Shown here: positions 13,900 through 23,419 of the stretch, piece by piece | Layout of the letters: each line of letters begins with the position of its first letter | Position numbering within the stretch: position 1 is the stretch's first letter | Program-made: the position numbers and the translations under genes | From: Sitta carolinensis | Taxonomy: Eukaryota; Chordata; Aves; Passeriformes; Sittidae | Reading direction: 5' to 3' | Assembly (NCBI GenBank): GCA_032173965.1 | Contig: CM063299.1 | Span: 2,663,501 to 2,727,500 of the forward strand | Length of the DNA: 64,000 nucleotides | Notes under the pieces: model-generated | The model's database searches: none | What the model saw: only the letters and a program-made list of their open reading frames with translations | What the model was told of the DNA's origin: nothing

Positions 13900-14700
13900 A
13901 CGGATGGAGGGGTTTAATGCTGGAGAGATTGAATTGGAGGTGCCCATCCCTGCACACAGTCTGTGCTCACAGCACCCCCAGATTCCCCGAAGAGAGCAGA
14001 GCCCAGCCTGGCTCTGTGGGTTTTGGGGGCCACATGGAGAGGGGTGACAGCAGGGTTCTGTTATTGCCCCTCTCTGCAGCCAGGGCAGAGCCCCCCAGGG
14101 GTGACCACGTCCCGGGTGACCTCTCCTTCGTGCCTGGCCCGCACACGTGGGACATTTCCCGGGCAGCAACAGAGAGCGGCCTCGGCTCTATTTATACCCT
14201 GGAGCCGGGTAAAAATAACCCCGGCGCGTTTGGCAGCCTGAAGGCGCTACTGTAAATCCTCCGTGTGGGAGAAAACCCCGCCGGGGAGGGAGCCGGGGTC
14301 CCGCTGGGAAGGGAGGCGCTGGGGGAAGCCCAGGGGAGCTCGGACCCCGAGGGGAGGAGGGCAGGGACCGAGGGAACCAGTAGTGGCAGCATCCCCGCAC
14401 CCCAAAACCGGCTGGGGAGCAGGGCAGGAGCGTCAGCTTGCGCTGGAACCGGCACTAAAGGAGCTCCTGTATTTTTAGCTTCGTGATTATCCCGTGAAAA
14501 AAATAAATTAAATAAAATCCCTCATTGTGGCGGGTGGGCTGGGAGAGCAGTGGGAGCCGCCCCAGCCCGTCCTGGGAAGGTCACGGTGACTCCGGCGCTG
14601 TCACCCGCGGGGAGCGGACCCATCGCCCGGCTATGAATAAAAACCCCGCTCGGCCCGGCCCGGCCCGAACTGCAGCTTCAGGAGCAGCCGGGAGAGCCCG
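13900..14700. other. GC-rich, CpG-containing unassigned DNA
   Basis: GC content and CpG frequency rise here and continue into the minisatellite at 14.70 kb. It resembles a CpG island, but no exon, donor/acceptor pair or conserved peptide was recognised, so it is not called as a promoter. The GC enrichment may simply accompany the repeat. Confidence 0.4.
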
Positions 14701-15477
14701 GCCCGGCCCCGGGATGCGGGACAGCCCCGGGATGAGGGAACGGCCCCGGATGAGGGAACAGCCCCGGGATACAGAACGGCCCCGGGATGCGGGAACAGCC
14801 CCGGAATGAGGGAACAGCCCCGGGATACAGAACGGCCCCGGGATGCGGGACAGCCCGGGATGCGGGAACGGCCCCGGAATGGGGAACAGCCCCGGGATAC
14901 AGAACGGCCCCGGGATGCGGGAACGGCCCCGGGATGAGGGAACGGCCCCGGGATGAGGGAACAGCCCCGGGATACGGGGACAGCACCGGGGATGCGGGAC
15001 AGCCCCGGGATGCGGGAACAGCCCCGGAATGAGGGAACAGCCCGGGATACAGAACGGCCCCGGGATGCGGGAACAGCCCCGGGATGCGGGACCAGCCCCG
15101 GGATACGGGGACAGCCCCGGGATGCGGGACAGCCCCGGGATGAGGGAACAGCCCGGGATACGGAACGGCCCCGGGATGAGGGAACGGCCCCGGGATGCGG
15201 GACCAGCCCCGGGATACGGAACAGCCCCGGGATGCGGGAACGGCCCCGGGATGAGGGAACGGCCCCGGGATGCGGGAACGGCCCCGGGATGAGGGAACGG
15301 CCCCGGGATGAGGGAACAGCCCCGGGATGCGGGAACGGCCCCGGGATGAGGGAACGGCCCGGGATGAGGGAACGGCCCCGGGATGAGGGAACAGCCCGGG
15401 GATGCGGGAACAGCCCCGGATGCGGGACCAGCCCTGGGATGAGGGAACGGCCCCGGGATGCGGGAACAGCCCCGGGG
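14700..15477. repeat. GC-rich minisatellite, 18-19 bp unit, about 40 copies
   Basis: The unit is close to 'cggccccgggatgagggaa', with alternatives at the middle triplet (gatgag, gatgcg, gatacg, gatacag). The variants are interspersed rather than blocked, suggesting repeated slippage and gene conversion. It makes long open frames on both strands that read as Pro/Gly/Arg-rich repeats; these are artefacts of a unit whose length and composition rarely allow stops. Each unit carries a CCCGGG site. Confidence 0.95.
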
Positions 15478-16150
15478 CTCGTTCCACGCCGCGGTCCTGG
15501 CACTTTTCCACCTCCATCCCTACGGGCTGATGTGGATTTGGAGGCTCTTCCCGAGGCCGCTGCTCAGGACAGCCTGGATTTGCCCCTCTTGGCTTTTTTC
15601 CTGCGGGGCTGTTCCCCGCAGAGCTGCGATGGTGACCCAGGAGCGTTCCCACATCCCGGCCCATCCCAGGGATCCCCGCACAGCCCGCGTTGGAGCTTTG
15701 GGCTCCCCAGCCAGCCGCGGCAGCCCCGGGGTGTGGGAGCAGCTGCAGGGCAGGGCAGCCTCACCCTCCGAGTCCCGGGCACGCTGGGGCCAAGCAGAGC
15801 AAGCTCAGGTTTTGGTGAAACCAAGAGCTCCGAGTTCCCTGCCTGTGCTGTCGGATCCCAGGCCCATCTCCCCTTCCCCACCTCCCAGGAAATTCCCGGC
15901 CCCGCTCCCAGCTCAGCCCCGTGCTCTCCAGAGGGTGAAGTGGCTTTTTCGGGGGAATAAAGGGTGCTCAGAGCTCCTGTCACCTCCAGCAGTGGGATGA
16001 ACTTTGGCCCATCCCAAAAATCCCAAATAAAGCACTGCCTTCCACCTGGCTGGGCTTGGATTCCAGGGGGAGGCAGCAGGAATTGCTGTCTGCCATCCCC
16101 TGGGAGCAGCTCTGGATTTCAGGGGTTTGCACAGAATAAAGCAGAAACCT
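15478..16150. other. Unassigned GC-rich DNA between minisatellite and YPEL2 3' end
   Basis: No exon recognised. Three AATAAA hexamers occur on the plus strand (near 15956, 16025 and 16134), but no plus-strand gene was found that would use them. Confidence 0.5.
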
Positions 16151-16177
16151 GGACCAGCAGCTTTAGTACTTGAAAAT

Positions 16178-16183
16178 TTTATT
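16178..16183 (-). terminator. YPEL2: Probable polyadenylation signal of YPEL2
   Basis: On the minus strand this reads AATAAA. It lies 4.7 kb past the YPEL2 stop codon, at the end of an A/T-rich stretch (16.17-16.48 kb) that differs from the GC-rich DNA beyond it. A T/GT-rich stretch follows on the minus strand near 16125-16150, as expected downstream of a cleavage site. Cleavage would fall near 16155-16165. The assignment is an inference; transcript 3'-end reads would confirm it. Confidence 0.55.
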
Positions 16184-19100
16184 TTCTCAAATGAGCACCA
16201 ACACATATTGTAAATATGACAAACAATACGCCTCCCTCTAATACTGAAGAACTATATACAATGTACAAATACATGAAAAGGTGAAAACCAATTATTTGAA
16301 AACAAACAATTGCATTTATGACTGAAGCAAATGACCTGAAAGAATATGCAAAAAAAAAAAAAAATTAAAATAAAATCAAAGAAATAAAAGTATACACAAT
16401 TTGTAAACACAAGAGCATCCATAGACAGGCTGGTATTGGAAATATTGTCCTTAGTTTTGTCAGTGGGGAAAGCATTCCCATTTCCTTAGGAAGAACAAAA
16501 CAAAGGATACACACAGTTGTAACAATGAGAACAGCTTATTGGTGGTTGTACCTTACACAATGCCATTCTGCTTGCATTTAAATATGCTGATTTTTTAATT
16601 TTTTTTTTTTTTTTTCTGAATTCAAGATGATTTTGTTTCCCCTCTTCTGCTTGTTTCTTTTTCCACCAGGATTTCTGCAGAAAATCTCTAACCTGATTGT
16701 TTCTGAGCACTGAGGCCTCTCCTGTGGCCAAGCTGAGCTTGGGGTTGGGTGTCCCCTCTTCATCCCACAACTGCCTCCCTTGGAAGCTCCTCCCAAAGCA
16801 GGGGAGTGCAGTGAAATGCACGAGTCACACACTCTCACAGAGCAGACAGCAAAATGCACACAGAGAAAATTCTCACTTGCTCATCAGGAGAAGCAGAGGT
16901 TTGATTTCGCAGGGTCGGTTTGGTTCCGCTGTGCTCCGGAGCCCTGGGCACCAAACCCAGGGCATTCAAGAGCCTGCAGCAGCTCCTGAGCAGCTCCTGG
17001 CTCAGCAAAACACAGTCCAGTGGTTTGTGCTGTTGGTCCACTTTGGGATAAACGAGAGACCAAATGAAAGAAAAAACGAAGAAGGGCCAGAAGGGGGGAC
17101 ATTAAAGACAGAAAGGAGAATAAAATAAATGAACTTTACTGCCAAGAGAGGTAAACTTTTACTCTAATTTGTTATGTAGCAGCCTGGTTAAAAAAAAACA
17201 AAAAACAAAAACCAAAACAACAAAACAAAAAACCCTCCCCTCAAAAATAAAACCCGGATCCAGGGATTTGTGGTTTAGGTTAAAATCAACGTGGAGTTCA
17301 GAGCTCCATCCTCCATCCCAGGGTGTGGATGCAGCTCCTGTCCCATCCCAAGCCTGCAGCTCCACATCCTCCTCACTCCAGCCAGCACTGGGGCAAGAGA
17401 ACATTCCAGGCCTGGAGCCCAGGGAGCAGGGAAGAGTGGGAGCACAGGGGGGCTCTGGGGAACTGGAGCTCTCCTGCAGCCCCTGCCAGCCCAAACATCC
17501 CCCGGGGCTGCTGGGAGCCCCCTCTCCTGCCACAGGAAACACGGGGCCACTGCAGAGGACAACAGAAATTAGGGTTTGTTTTTTTTTTTTTTTGTTTCCC
17601 TTTAAACATATTTTGCAACAAATACAGAAGGAAACAGGATCATCATAAACGACAACGACAACAAAAAAGTGCTCTCAGGGAGGGGCTCTGAGAAAACAGC
17701 ACCAAATATATTATTTCTTTAAAAAAATTAAATATTATTTACAAAAGTATATTTCACAAGATAACGTCTGGGGGTTATTTTTTTCTTTTCTGCTTTGTAT
17801 ATATTATCATCTGAATATTTCTTACGGGGGGGGGGGGGGTGTAAGGATTTCACACCAGAGCAAAAACAATTTAAAACTTACTCAAGTCTGAGCTTTGGGG
17901 TAGAGGGGGGGATGTAAACTCAAGGGTGCTCACAGCTGCCCAGACACGAGGCTGGACACCAAAACAAGAAGGAAAACTCGCTGCTGCCCGTGTCTTCCCC
18001 AGGATGCTGCCCAGGGCAAGCAGCCCCACGTGCTCAGGCAGCAGCTGCCAGGGGCCACCTCTCCATTCCTGCTGGGAAAAGGCCCCACCCGGCTCAGCTC
18101 CGCAGGGAAGTTCTTTGGTTATCTCTGAGCGTGTCGCTCTGTGGCTCCCCCACTCTCCCTGGGCTGCGGCAGATCCCAAATTCCCAGCTCCCAGGGGAAT
18201 CAGCAGGCAGCCAGAGCTGCTCAAGCTCTGGACACAGGCAGGAGCTGCACAAGCCCGTTTCTCCAGCAGAGCCGCTCCCCAGGGATTCTCTGGGCGCTGG
18301 GGACAGGCACAGCCACACGCTGGGGTCCCAGCAGGGCTCTCAGCAAGACACTGAAGGGACAAAAACCCATTAAAAGCACATTAACACCTCGCCCTGTCCA
18401 AGCTTGGACTGGCTGCCATTAAAAGCCCGACACCTGTGACCAGTAAAAACCAGCCAGGTCTGATGGGGCCTCGTCCTTTTTTTGTCCCAAACGAATGGAT
18501 AAAAGCATTTCCACCAGCTGGCATTTCTCAGAGCAGTTCTCTGCACAGCCCTGCCTTTTTTTTTTTCGCTTTTTGATCAGCACTCACTGCACATACCAAC
18601 ATCAAACCATGAGCCCTGTGTGCTCTTCTCAACCTGGCAGGATTTGGGATGATCCCTTCCCTCTCCCAGCTCCTTTAAAGGCTCTGTGGAGACTAAAAGA
18701 GCTCTTTGAAGAACAGGAATTACTTCCCACTAGTCAAAACCCAATAAATTGCCATGGATCCTCAAAGAAAGGACAGGGAAATGGCACCAGGCCAGTGCCA
18801 GAGGCCACGAGACAGCAGGTGCTGTGGAGTTCTGATTTTCACTGGATTTGTCAACAGAGGGAATGTGGCTGATGGGAGCAGAGCCAATCCCAAAGGAAAG
18901 CTGAAGCAATTGGTACACAGCCAGAGCAGCAGGGCAGGGCAGAAGCCACCTCTGGACAGGTTGGTCACAAACTCCATCCCTGCAGGAGCCCGGCCAACTC
19001 CACCTCATTTCTCCAAGAACAGAGCTTGGAGAGAGAATAAAACAACCTCTGCTTCACCAGGTTTGGGTTTCAGCACAAGGATGCAACTCTAAATTCCACC

Positions 19101-20296
19101 CTGATCCTGAAGGAGTCTCTCCTCACATTCCCTGCCAATTCAACACCAAGTGACTCTTGCACAGCCCCTGGAATCTCAGGGGTGGGGGCCAGTGATGACA
19201 GATTACAGCTCCAAAGCTGCTGTTTCATAAGGAGCACAACACTCTTTCCTTATGGATTAAGAAAGATTTCCCCCCGTGGATTAACCTACTTGAAAGAATT
19301 CTGCCAACAAAAAGAAAAATTCACTTGGGGAGAGAGAAACTCAGCTCCATAGTGCTGGGTTATGCACCAGGTCCTGGCTGGACTGCTGCAGAGCAAACTT
19401 TTTGTTGTTCTTCTGACCTAACACGGTTCCCCTCTCACACAGACACCCCTTCCTCCATCCACCTCGGGAAGGGGCTCAGGAATCACCATGGAAAAACTCA
19501 ACTGGGAAGGACTCCTGGTCCCTTGCAGTTTTGACACCCACATCTACCCCTTCAAGGCATAGATCATTCCAGGGGTGGTGGGAAAATGTCGGATTTTTTT
19601 TATTTTTTTTTTTAATTTTCCCATTCTCCCCGTGCCTGCAACAGGGAGTGGGAAAAGAAGGGGGGGGACGATTTGGGGAGGAAACCTCAAGGCTTGAAAT
19701 ATCCACCTGTGCAACACAAGTGCCAGGAACTCGGCTCCCTCCCTGCCCCACTCCTGAGCCAGGCTCCCCAGGGGAGCCAGGGATTCAAGGAAAAGGCTCT
19801 GACCCAACATCCTCCTCCTTGCACTTGGGCAAGATTGCTCAAACCCCGCCAGGGGTGCCCAGGGGAGGCTGGGAACCCCAGGGGTACCCTCTGCCACTGC
19901 TTGTCCCCATCCTCCTCGATGGCATTTCCTCCTCCTTGCCCCACACGTGCCTCTTTCACCCTGCCCCATTTCCCAGGCTGCAGCTCCAGCTCCCTTGTGC
20001 CTGCAGTGGGTTGTGCTCCTCTCTGCAGGGCTCAGGAGTCAGGATTGGGTTTCCCCAGCCCGAGCACGCTCCCCACGGCCACGCTCCGCTGGCACCTTCG
20101 GCCTCCCTACCCTGAACCAGCAAGAAAAAGGAGAGGCAGAGAATCTCTCAAACCTCCAGGCCCTGCCCCCTCGAAGAACGAGTTCAGAAAGAGCAAACAA
20201 AACAGAGACTGTGGGGGGAACTGCCTCGGGCTCAGCCGCCCCGGGCTGAGGCTCCGCCGATGGACTCGGGACTCGGAGAGGAAACGCAGCCGTGAG

Positions 20297-20467
20297 GTAA
20301 TTCCTGTCCTTTTACACAAGGAGGTATTTCTCTGTCCTTTTTTAGACAAGTAGGTATTTCTCTATCCATTTAGACAAGTAGATATTTCTCTATCCATTTA
20401 GACAAGTAGATTATTTCTCTGTCCATTTAGACAAGTAGATATTTCTCTGTCCATTTAGACAAGGAGA
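20297..20467. repeat. 28-bp tandem repeat, about 6 copies, in YPEL2 3'UTR
   Basis: Units share 'tatttctctatccattt' followed by 'agacaagtaga'. The first copies are diverged (cctttt in place of ccattt) and the last four are nearly identical. Because it lies within about 620 bases after the stop codon, it should be transcribed into the YPEL2 mRNA. Confidence 0.9.
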
Positions 20468-20911
20468 TGGTTTCAAGCCTCGCTTAACCAGGACTGACAG
20501 GAGAAGCACAGCGTCACCTTCTGATGGTTCCCCCACTCCCCCACCCCTCTCCCACCTTCTGCCCAAACCTCGGGGTCTTCCTGCCACACCTGGGAGAGCC
20601 CAGGGCGGGCTGGATCGAGCACTGGGCACGTGGAATGGCTGTCGGGCATTCGGTGCATTCTCTGAGCCAACGCCAGAACAGAGAGAGAAGCAGCCAGGGT
20701 CAACTCACAAACAGATACAAAGCAAAGAGACAGAGAGACAGAAATTTAGAGGCCAGTCACCAATAAAGATGGAGAAGGGTGTGAAGATGCTCCCGGATTG
20801 CAGAGCCTCTAAATGCATGGAACCAAGCGTTCAGTCACTCTCTCACTCTTGGATATAATGTTCGGTTGGATGGCATTCTCTTACACGCTGCTAGGGCTGG
20901 GCTCTTCCCAC

Positions 20912-21001
20912 TCAATCCCAGCCATTATCCTTGATCATGTGAGCTAGTTCAATGATGTATTTGCCTTCTTTATACTTCTGGCTGCTTTCAAAAGCGTGTT
21001 C
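20912..21001 (-). CDS. YPEL2: YPEL2 coding exon 4 (last), residues 91-119
   Basis: On the minus strand the exon opens after an acceptor reading TTTTAG and encodes 29 residues from EHAFESSQKYKEGKYII to the terminal DNGWD, followed by TGA. This is the C-terminal part of the Yippee domain. The Tyr in GKYII and the final Asp are the residues that, from memory of the human proteins, distinguish YPEL2 from YPEL1 (Phe and Glu). The preceding exon ends in GWKY at a codon boundary, so the splice is phase 0. Confidence 0.97.
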   Translation of the reverse strand, partial: EHAFESSQKYKEGKYIIELAHMIKDNGWD

Positions 21002-22530
21002 CTAAAATGAAACGAGGAGGGAGGGTGAGAGCGAGGATGGGAATTGCAGCACGGAGCGGATCTGGGAATGCCCACGGGGAAAAAGGCAACTGCAGGGGCT
21101 TCCTGGGGGCTCTCAGGGAAATGAGGGGGGAAAAAAGCTTCAATCCTGCTTCTGGAATCTCAAATCCTGCTTCTGGAATCGTAAATCCTGATTCTGGAAT
21201 CTCAAATCCTGATTCTGGAATCGTAAATCCTGATTCTGGAATCTCAAATCCTGATTCTGGAATCTCAAATCCTACATCTGGAATCTTAAATCCTGCATCT
21301 GGAATCTTAAATCCTACATCTGGAATCTTAAATCCTGCATCTGGAATCTTAAATCCTACATCTGGAATCTTAAATCCTGCATCTGGAATCTTAAATCCTG
21401 CATCTGGAATCTTAAATCCTGCTTCTGAAATATTAAAATCCTGCTTCTGGAATCTGAAATCCTGCTTCTAGAATTGTAAATCCTGCTTCTGGAATCTCAA
21501 GTCCAGCTTATGGAATCTCAAATGCTGCTTCTAGAATATTAAAATCCTACTTCTAGAATCTTAAAATCTGGCTTCTAGAATAGAAACCCCTGCTTCTAGA
21601 TTCCTAAATCCTGCTTCTGGAGTCTCAAATCCTGCTTCTGGAGTCTCAAATCCTGCTTCTGGAATATTCAATCCTGCTTCTGGAATCTCAAATCCTGTTT
21701 TTGGAATCTCAAATCCTGCTTCTGGAATATTCAATCCTGCTTCTAGCTGCCTTTGCATTCTGGGAAAAAGGAATTGGCAGCAGATTTCTGTAGGCCAATG
21801 GTAGCTGCTCCTAGGGCCAGGATTTTGGGATCATTGGTGGTAAAATGCAGCTCTCTCCAGGGTGGTGTGGGAATTTAGGAAAGTTTGTTAGAAATGAAGT
21901 GGTTCTCTCACTGGGAATGGGATGGGTTGTGGTGAATTTAATGTGGAAATGGAGGAGACCCCACTCTGATTCCTGCCCCATCCATTTTTCATGTTTCCCT
22001 GTTTACAGCCTTCCAACCAACTTGTGAAGAGTATTTTTGTCCAGAGGCCACGGATACAAACTAGGATTTGTTTAGATGCTGGTGGAAACATTTGGACAAA
22101 ATGGTGTGGGGGCCTCCAGAAGCAGAAATTAGGAGGTAACATTAGATTTTATTGGAAGGTAATTGAATTTTTGAAGAGCAAACAGATAAACTCGTGTCCA
22201 ACAGCATTTCCAGTGGGAAGGACACAGGATTAATGGAGCATTCTATTATTCTGATGACATCTAAGCAGAGTAATAGAAAAAAGACAAGACTGAAGTTATC
22301 CTCATTTATGTTAAATGTCATTGAGGGACACCCACCAAAACCAGGTGTAAATTCTTAATTTAAAAAAACTCCACTACAGCTAATTCTCCAAATACAACAC
22401 GCACAAAGCAGGAGGAAAACAGACAGCTACAGATGCAAACCTGCAATTTGGGCTCCCCAAAACGATCTTTTCCACCCCCTCAGCTGGAGCAAAGCTGCTT
22501 AGGGGCAAAGGCAGGGACCCAAATACTCAC
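21002..22530 (-). other. YPEL2: YPEL2 intron between coding exons 3 and 4
   Basis: A 1.5-kb intron with a GTGAGT donor and a TTTTAG acceptor. About 0.6 kb of it is the 21-bp minisatellite listed separately. The remainder shows nothing recognisable. Confidence 0.9.
21139..21750. repeat. 21-bp minisatellite in YPEL2 last intron, about 29 copies
   Basis: Units alternate 'aatcctgcttctggaatc' with a variable trinucleotide (tca, gta, tta). There are sub-blocks: a 'gattctgg' block, then 'acatctgg/gcatctgg', then a more diverged 'gcttctag' block. It ends about 140 bases before the acceptor of the last coding exon, so it lies in the distal part of a short intron. Confidence 0.95.
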
Positions 22531-22639
22531 ATATTTCCAGCCCAGCGTGGTTTTGCAGTTTTCACAGTAAATATCTGCCACGGCGTGCAGTCCTGTTAAC
22601 AACACCCGCTCCTCTGCAGGGCCACAGCCCACGTTCACT
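22531..22639 (-). CDS. YPEL2: YPEL2 coding exon 3, residues 54-90
   Basis: The acceptor reads TTTGTCCCAG and the donor GTGAGT. The exon completes the split Val codon 54 and encodes [16 protein letters not shown] and on to GWKY. It carries the second cysteine pair of the Yippee zinc-binding fold (Cys79 and Cys82 in YCENC) and the conserved GWKY at 87-90. Length 109 bp fits the flanking phases exactly. Confidence 0.97.
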
Positions 22640-23375
22640 CTGGGACAAAGCACAGATGCTGCCCATTAGTGCCCTGCCACAGCAAGGGGCTCCAATAAAG
22701 CTGACAATGATTTCATTGCAGTGTTTGGAAACACCAGCACCAGGTCCTGAGTTTCCCAGCTGTGCCCAGAACAAAGCTCCCTCGCAGTTCAGAATGAGAA
22801 GGTAAATTTTTTTTTTTTTTTTTTAATTCAGCTGAAATACTCAATGAAAGCTTTGAGCAGGAGATTAATAGCACTCTAGTCGCTTGTGCTAATTAGGCAT
22901 TTGAGAAGGATTTTCATTCTCAAATTGATCAAATGGTGCTTTTACTTTCCCAGATGGAAAATTGAAAAATGTGACTGAAATCAGCGGTGACCTCCCCAAA
23001 ACTACTTCCAGTCACTGGGAAAATTACACTTAGTTTTTATGAAGTGCATATTTAGATCTCATTTATCTCCACATTTACAACACCCTGGCTCTTTGGTCCA
23101 ACTACATCCTGGGAGAGCAGAATGACTCAGCCATTAGCTCGGATTTCTCAAGCTGATGACGAAAAAAATCACCTTTTCCTTTGCTGCTTCTCTGAAACCC
23201 CAACACGACTCAAACATGAATCAGGGGCTATTTCTGCCTCTTTCTCCACCAATTTTCAGGAAGCTCTCGAGTCCCAGGCAGAGGTTTTCTGAAGGAAATT
23301 ATGGTTTTTTTCCCCTTTTCCAGGAGGGTTTTGTTAAACCCACCCCAAGCGAGGCGGCGCGTGCGGGGTACTCAC
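22640..23375 (-). other. YPEL2: YPEL2 intron between coding exons 2 and 3
   Basis: A 736-bp intron bounded by a GTGAGT donor and a CAG acceptor. It contains an 18-base T tract near 22807 and an A/T-rich, low-repeat stretch at 22830-23060 with homeodomain-like TAAT cores, which may be a conserved noncoding element. Confidence 0.9.
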
Positions 23376-23419
23376 ACGGAGTTGAAGAGGTATGCTCGTC
23401 CTTGGCTGCCCTGGAAGGA
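23376..23419 (-). CDS. YPEL2: YPEL2 coding exon 2, residues 40-54
   Basis: A 44-bp micro-exon encoding SFQGSQGRAYLFNS plus the first two bases of a Val codon. The acceptor is CTTGCCTTGCAG and the donor GTGAGT. The residues are the invariant GRAYLFN core of the Yippee domain. It is too short to be found from open-frame length alone; it was recognised by peptide and splice sites. Confidence 0.97.

Larger units (their letters stand above)
1..13900. other. Unassigned intergenic DNA downstream of YPEL2
   Basis: No recognisable protein-coding exon, tRNA or rRNA is visible on either strand. Open frames here are short, lack family resemblance and overlap on both strands, as expected for GC-rich noncoding DNA. 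The stretch holds a few repeats listed separately (poly-T, MIR-like fragment, 53-bp duplication, poly-A, perfect hairpin). In human the next gene past YPEL2 is DHX40, at some distance; no DHX40 helicase motif was seen. Noncoding exons or enhancers cannot be excluded by eye. Confidence 0.6.
16155..20911 (-). other. YPEL2: YPEL2 3' untranslated region (inferred)
   Basis: This follows directly from the YPEL2 stop codon in the last coding exon. No coding potential is seen. It contains A/T-rich patches at 16.17-16.48 and 17.60-17.83 kb, T and G homopolymers (17827-17840 is a G run), and a 28-bp tandem repeat close to the stop. The far end is set by the AATAAA at 16178-16183; another AATAAA near 19600 sits in an A-rich run and could give a shorter isoform. 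A long 3'UTR is consistent with what is known of vertebrate YPEL2 mRNA. Confidence 0.6.

Noticed and set aside
14631..15960. Three open frames of 290-335 codons, Pro/Gly/Arg-rich
   Set aside because: They are produced by the GC-rich 18-19 bp minisatellite on both strands. The non-repeat tails resemble no known protein.
13900..15960. CpG-rich area as a second gene promoter
   Set aside because: No exon or donor was recognised next to it and most CpGs belong to the minisatellite.
15950..16140. Three plus-strand AATAAA signals suggesting a convergent gene end
   Set aside because: No plus-strand exon was found upstream; the hexamer is common in this sequence.
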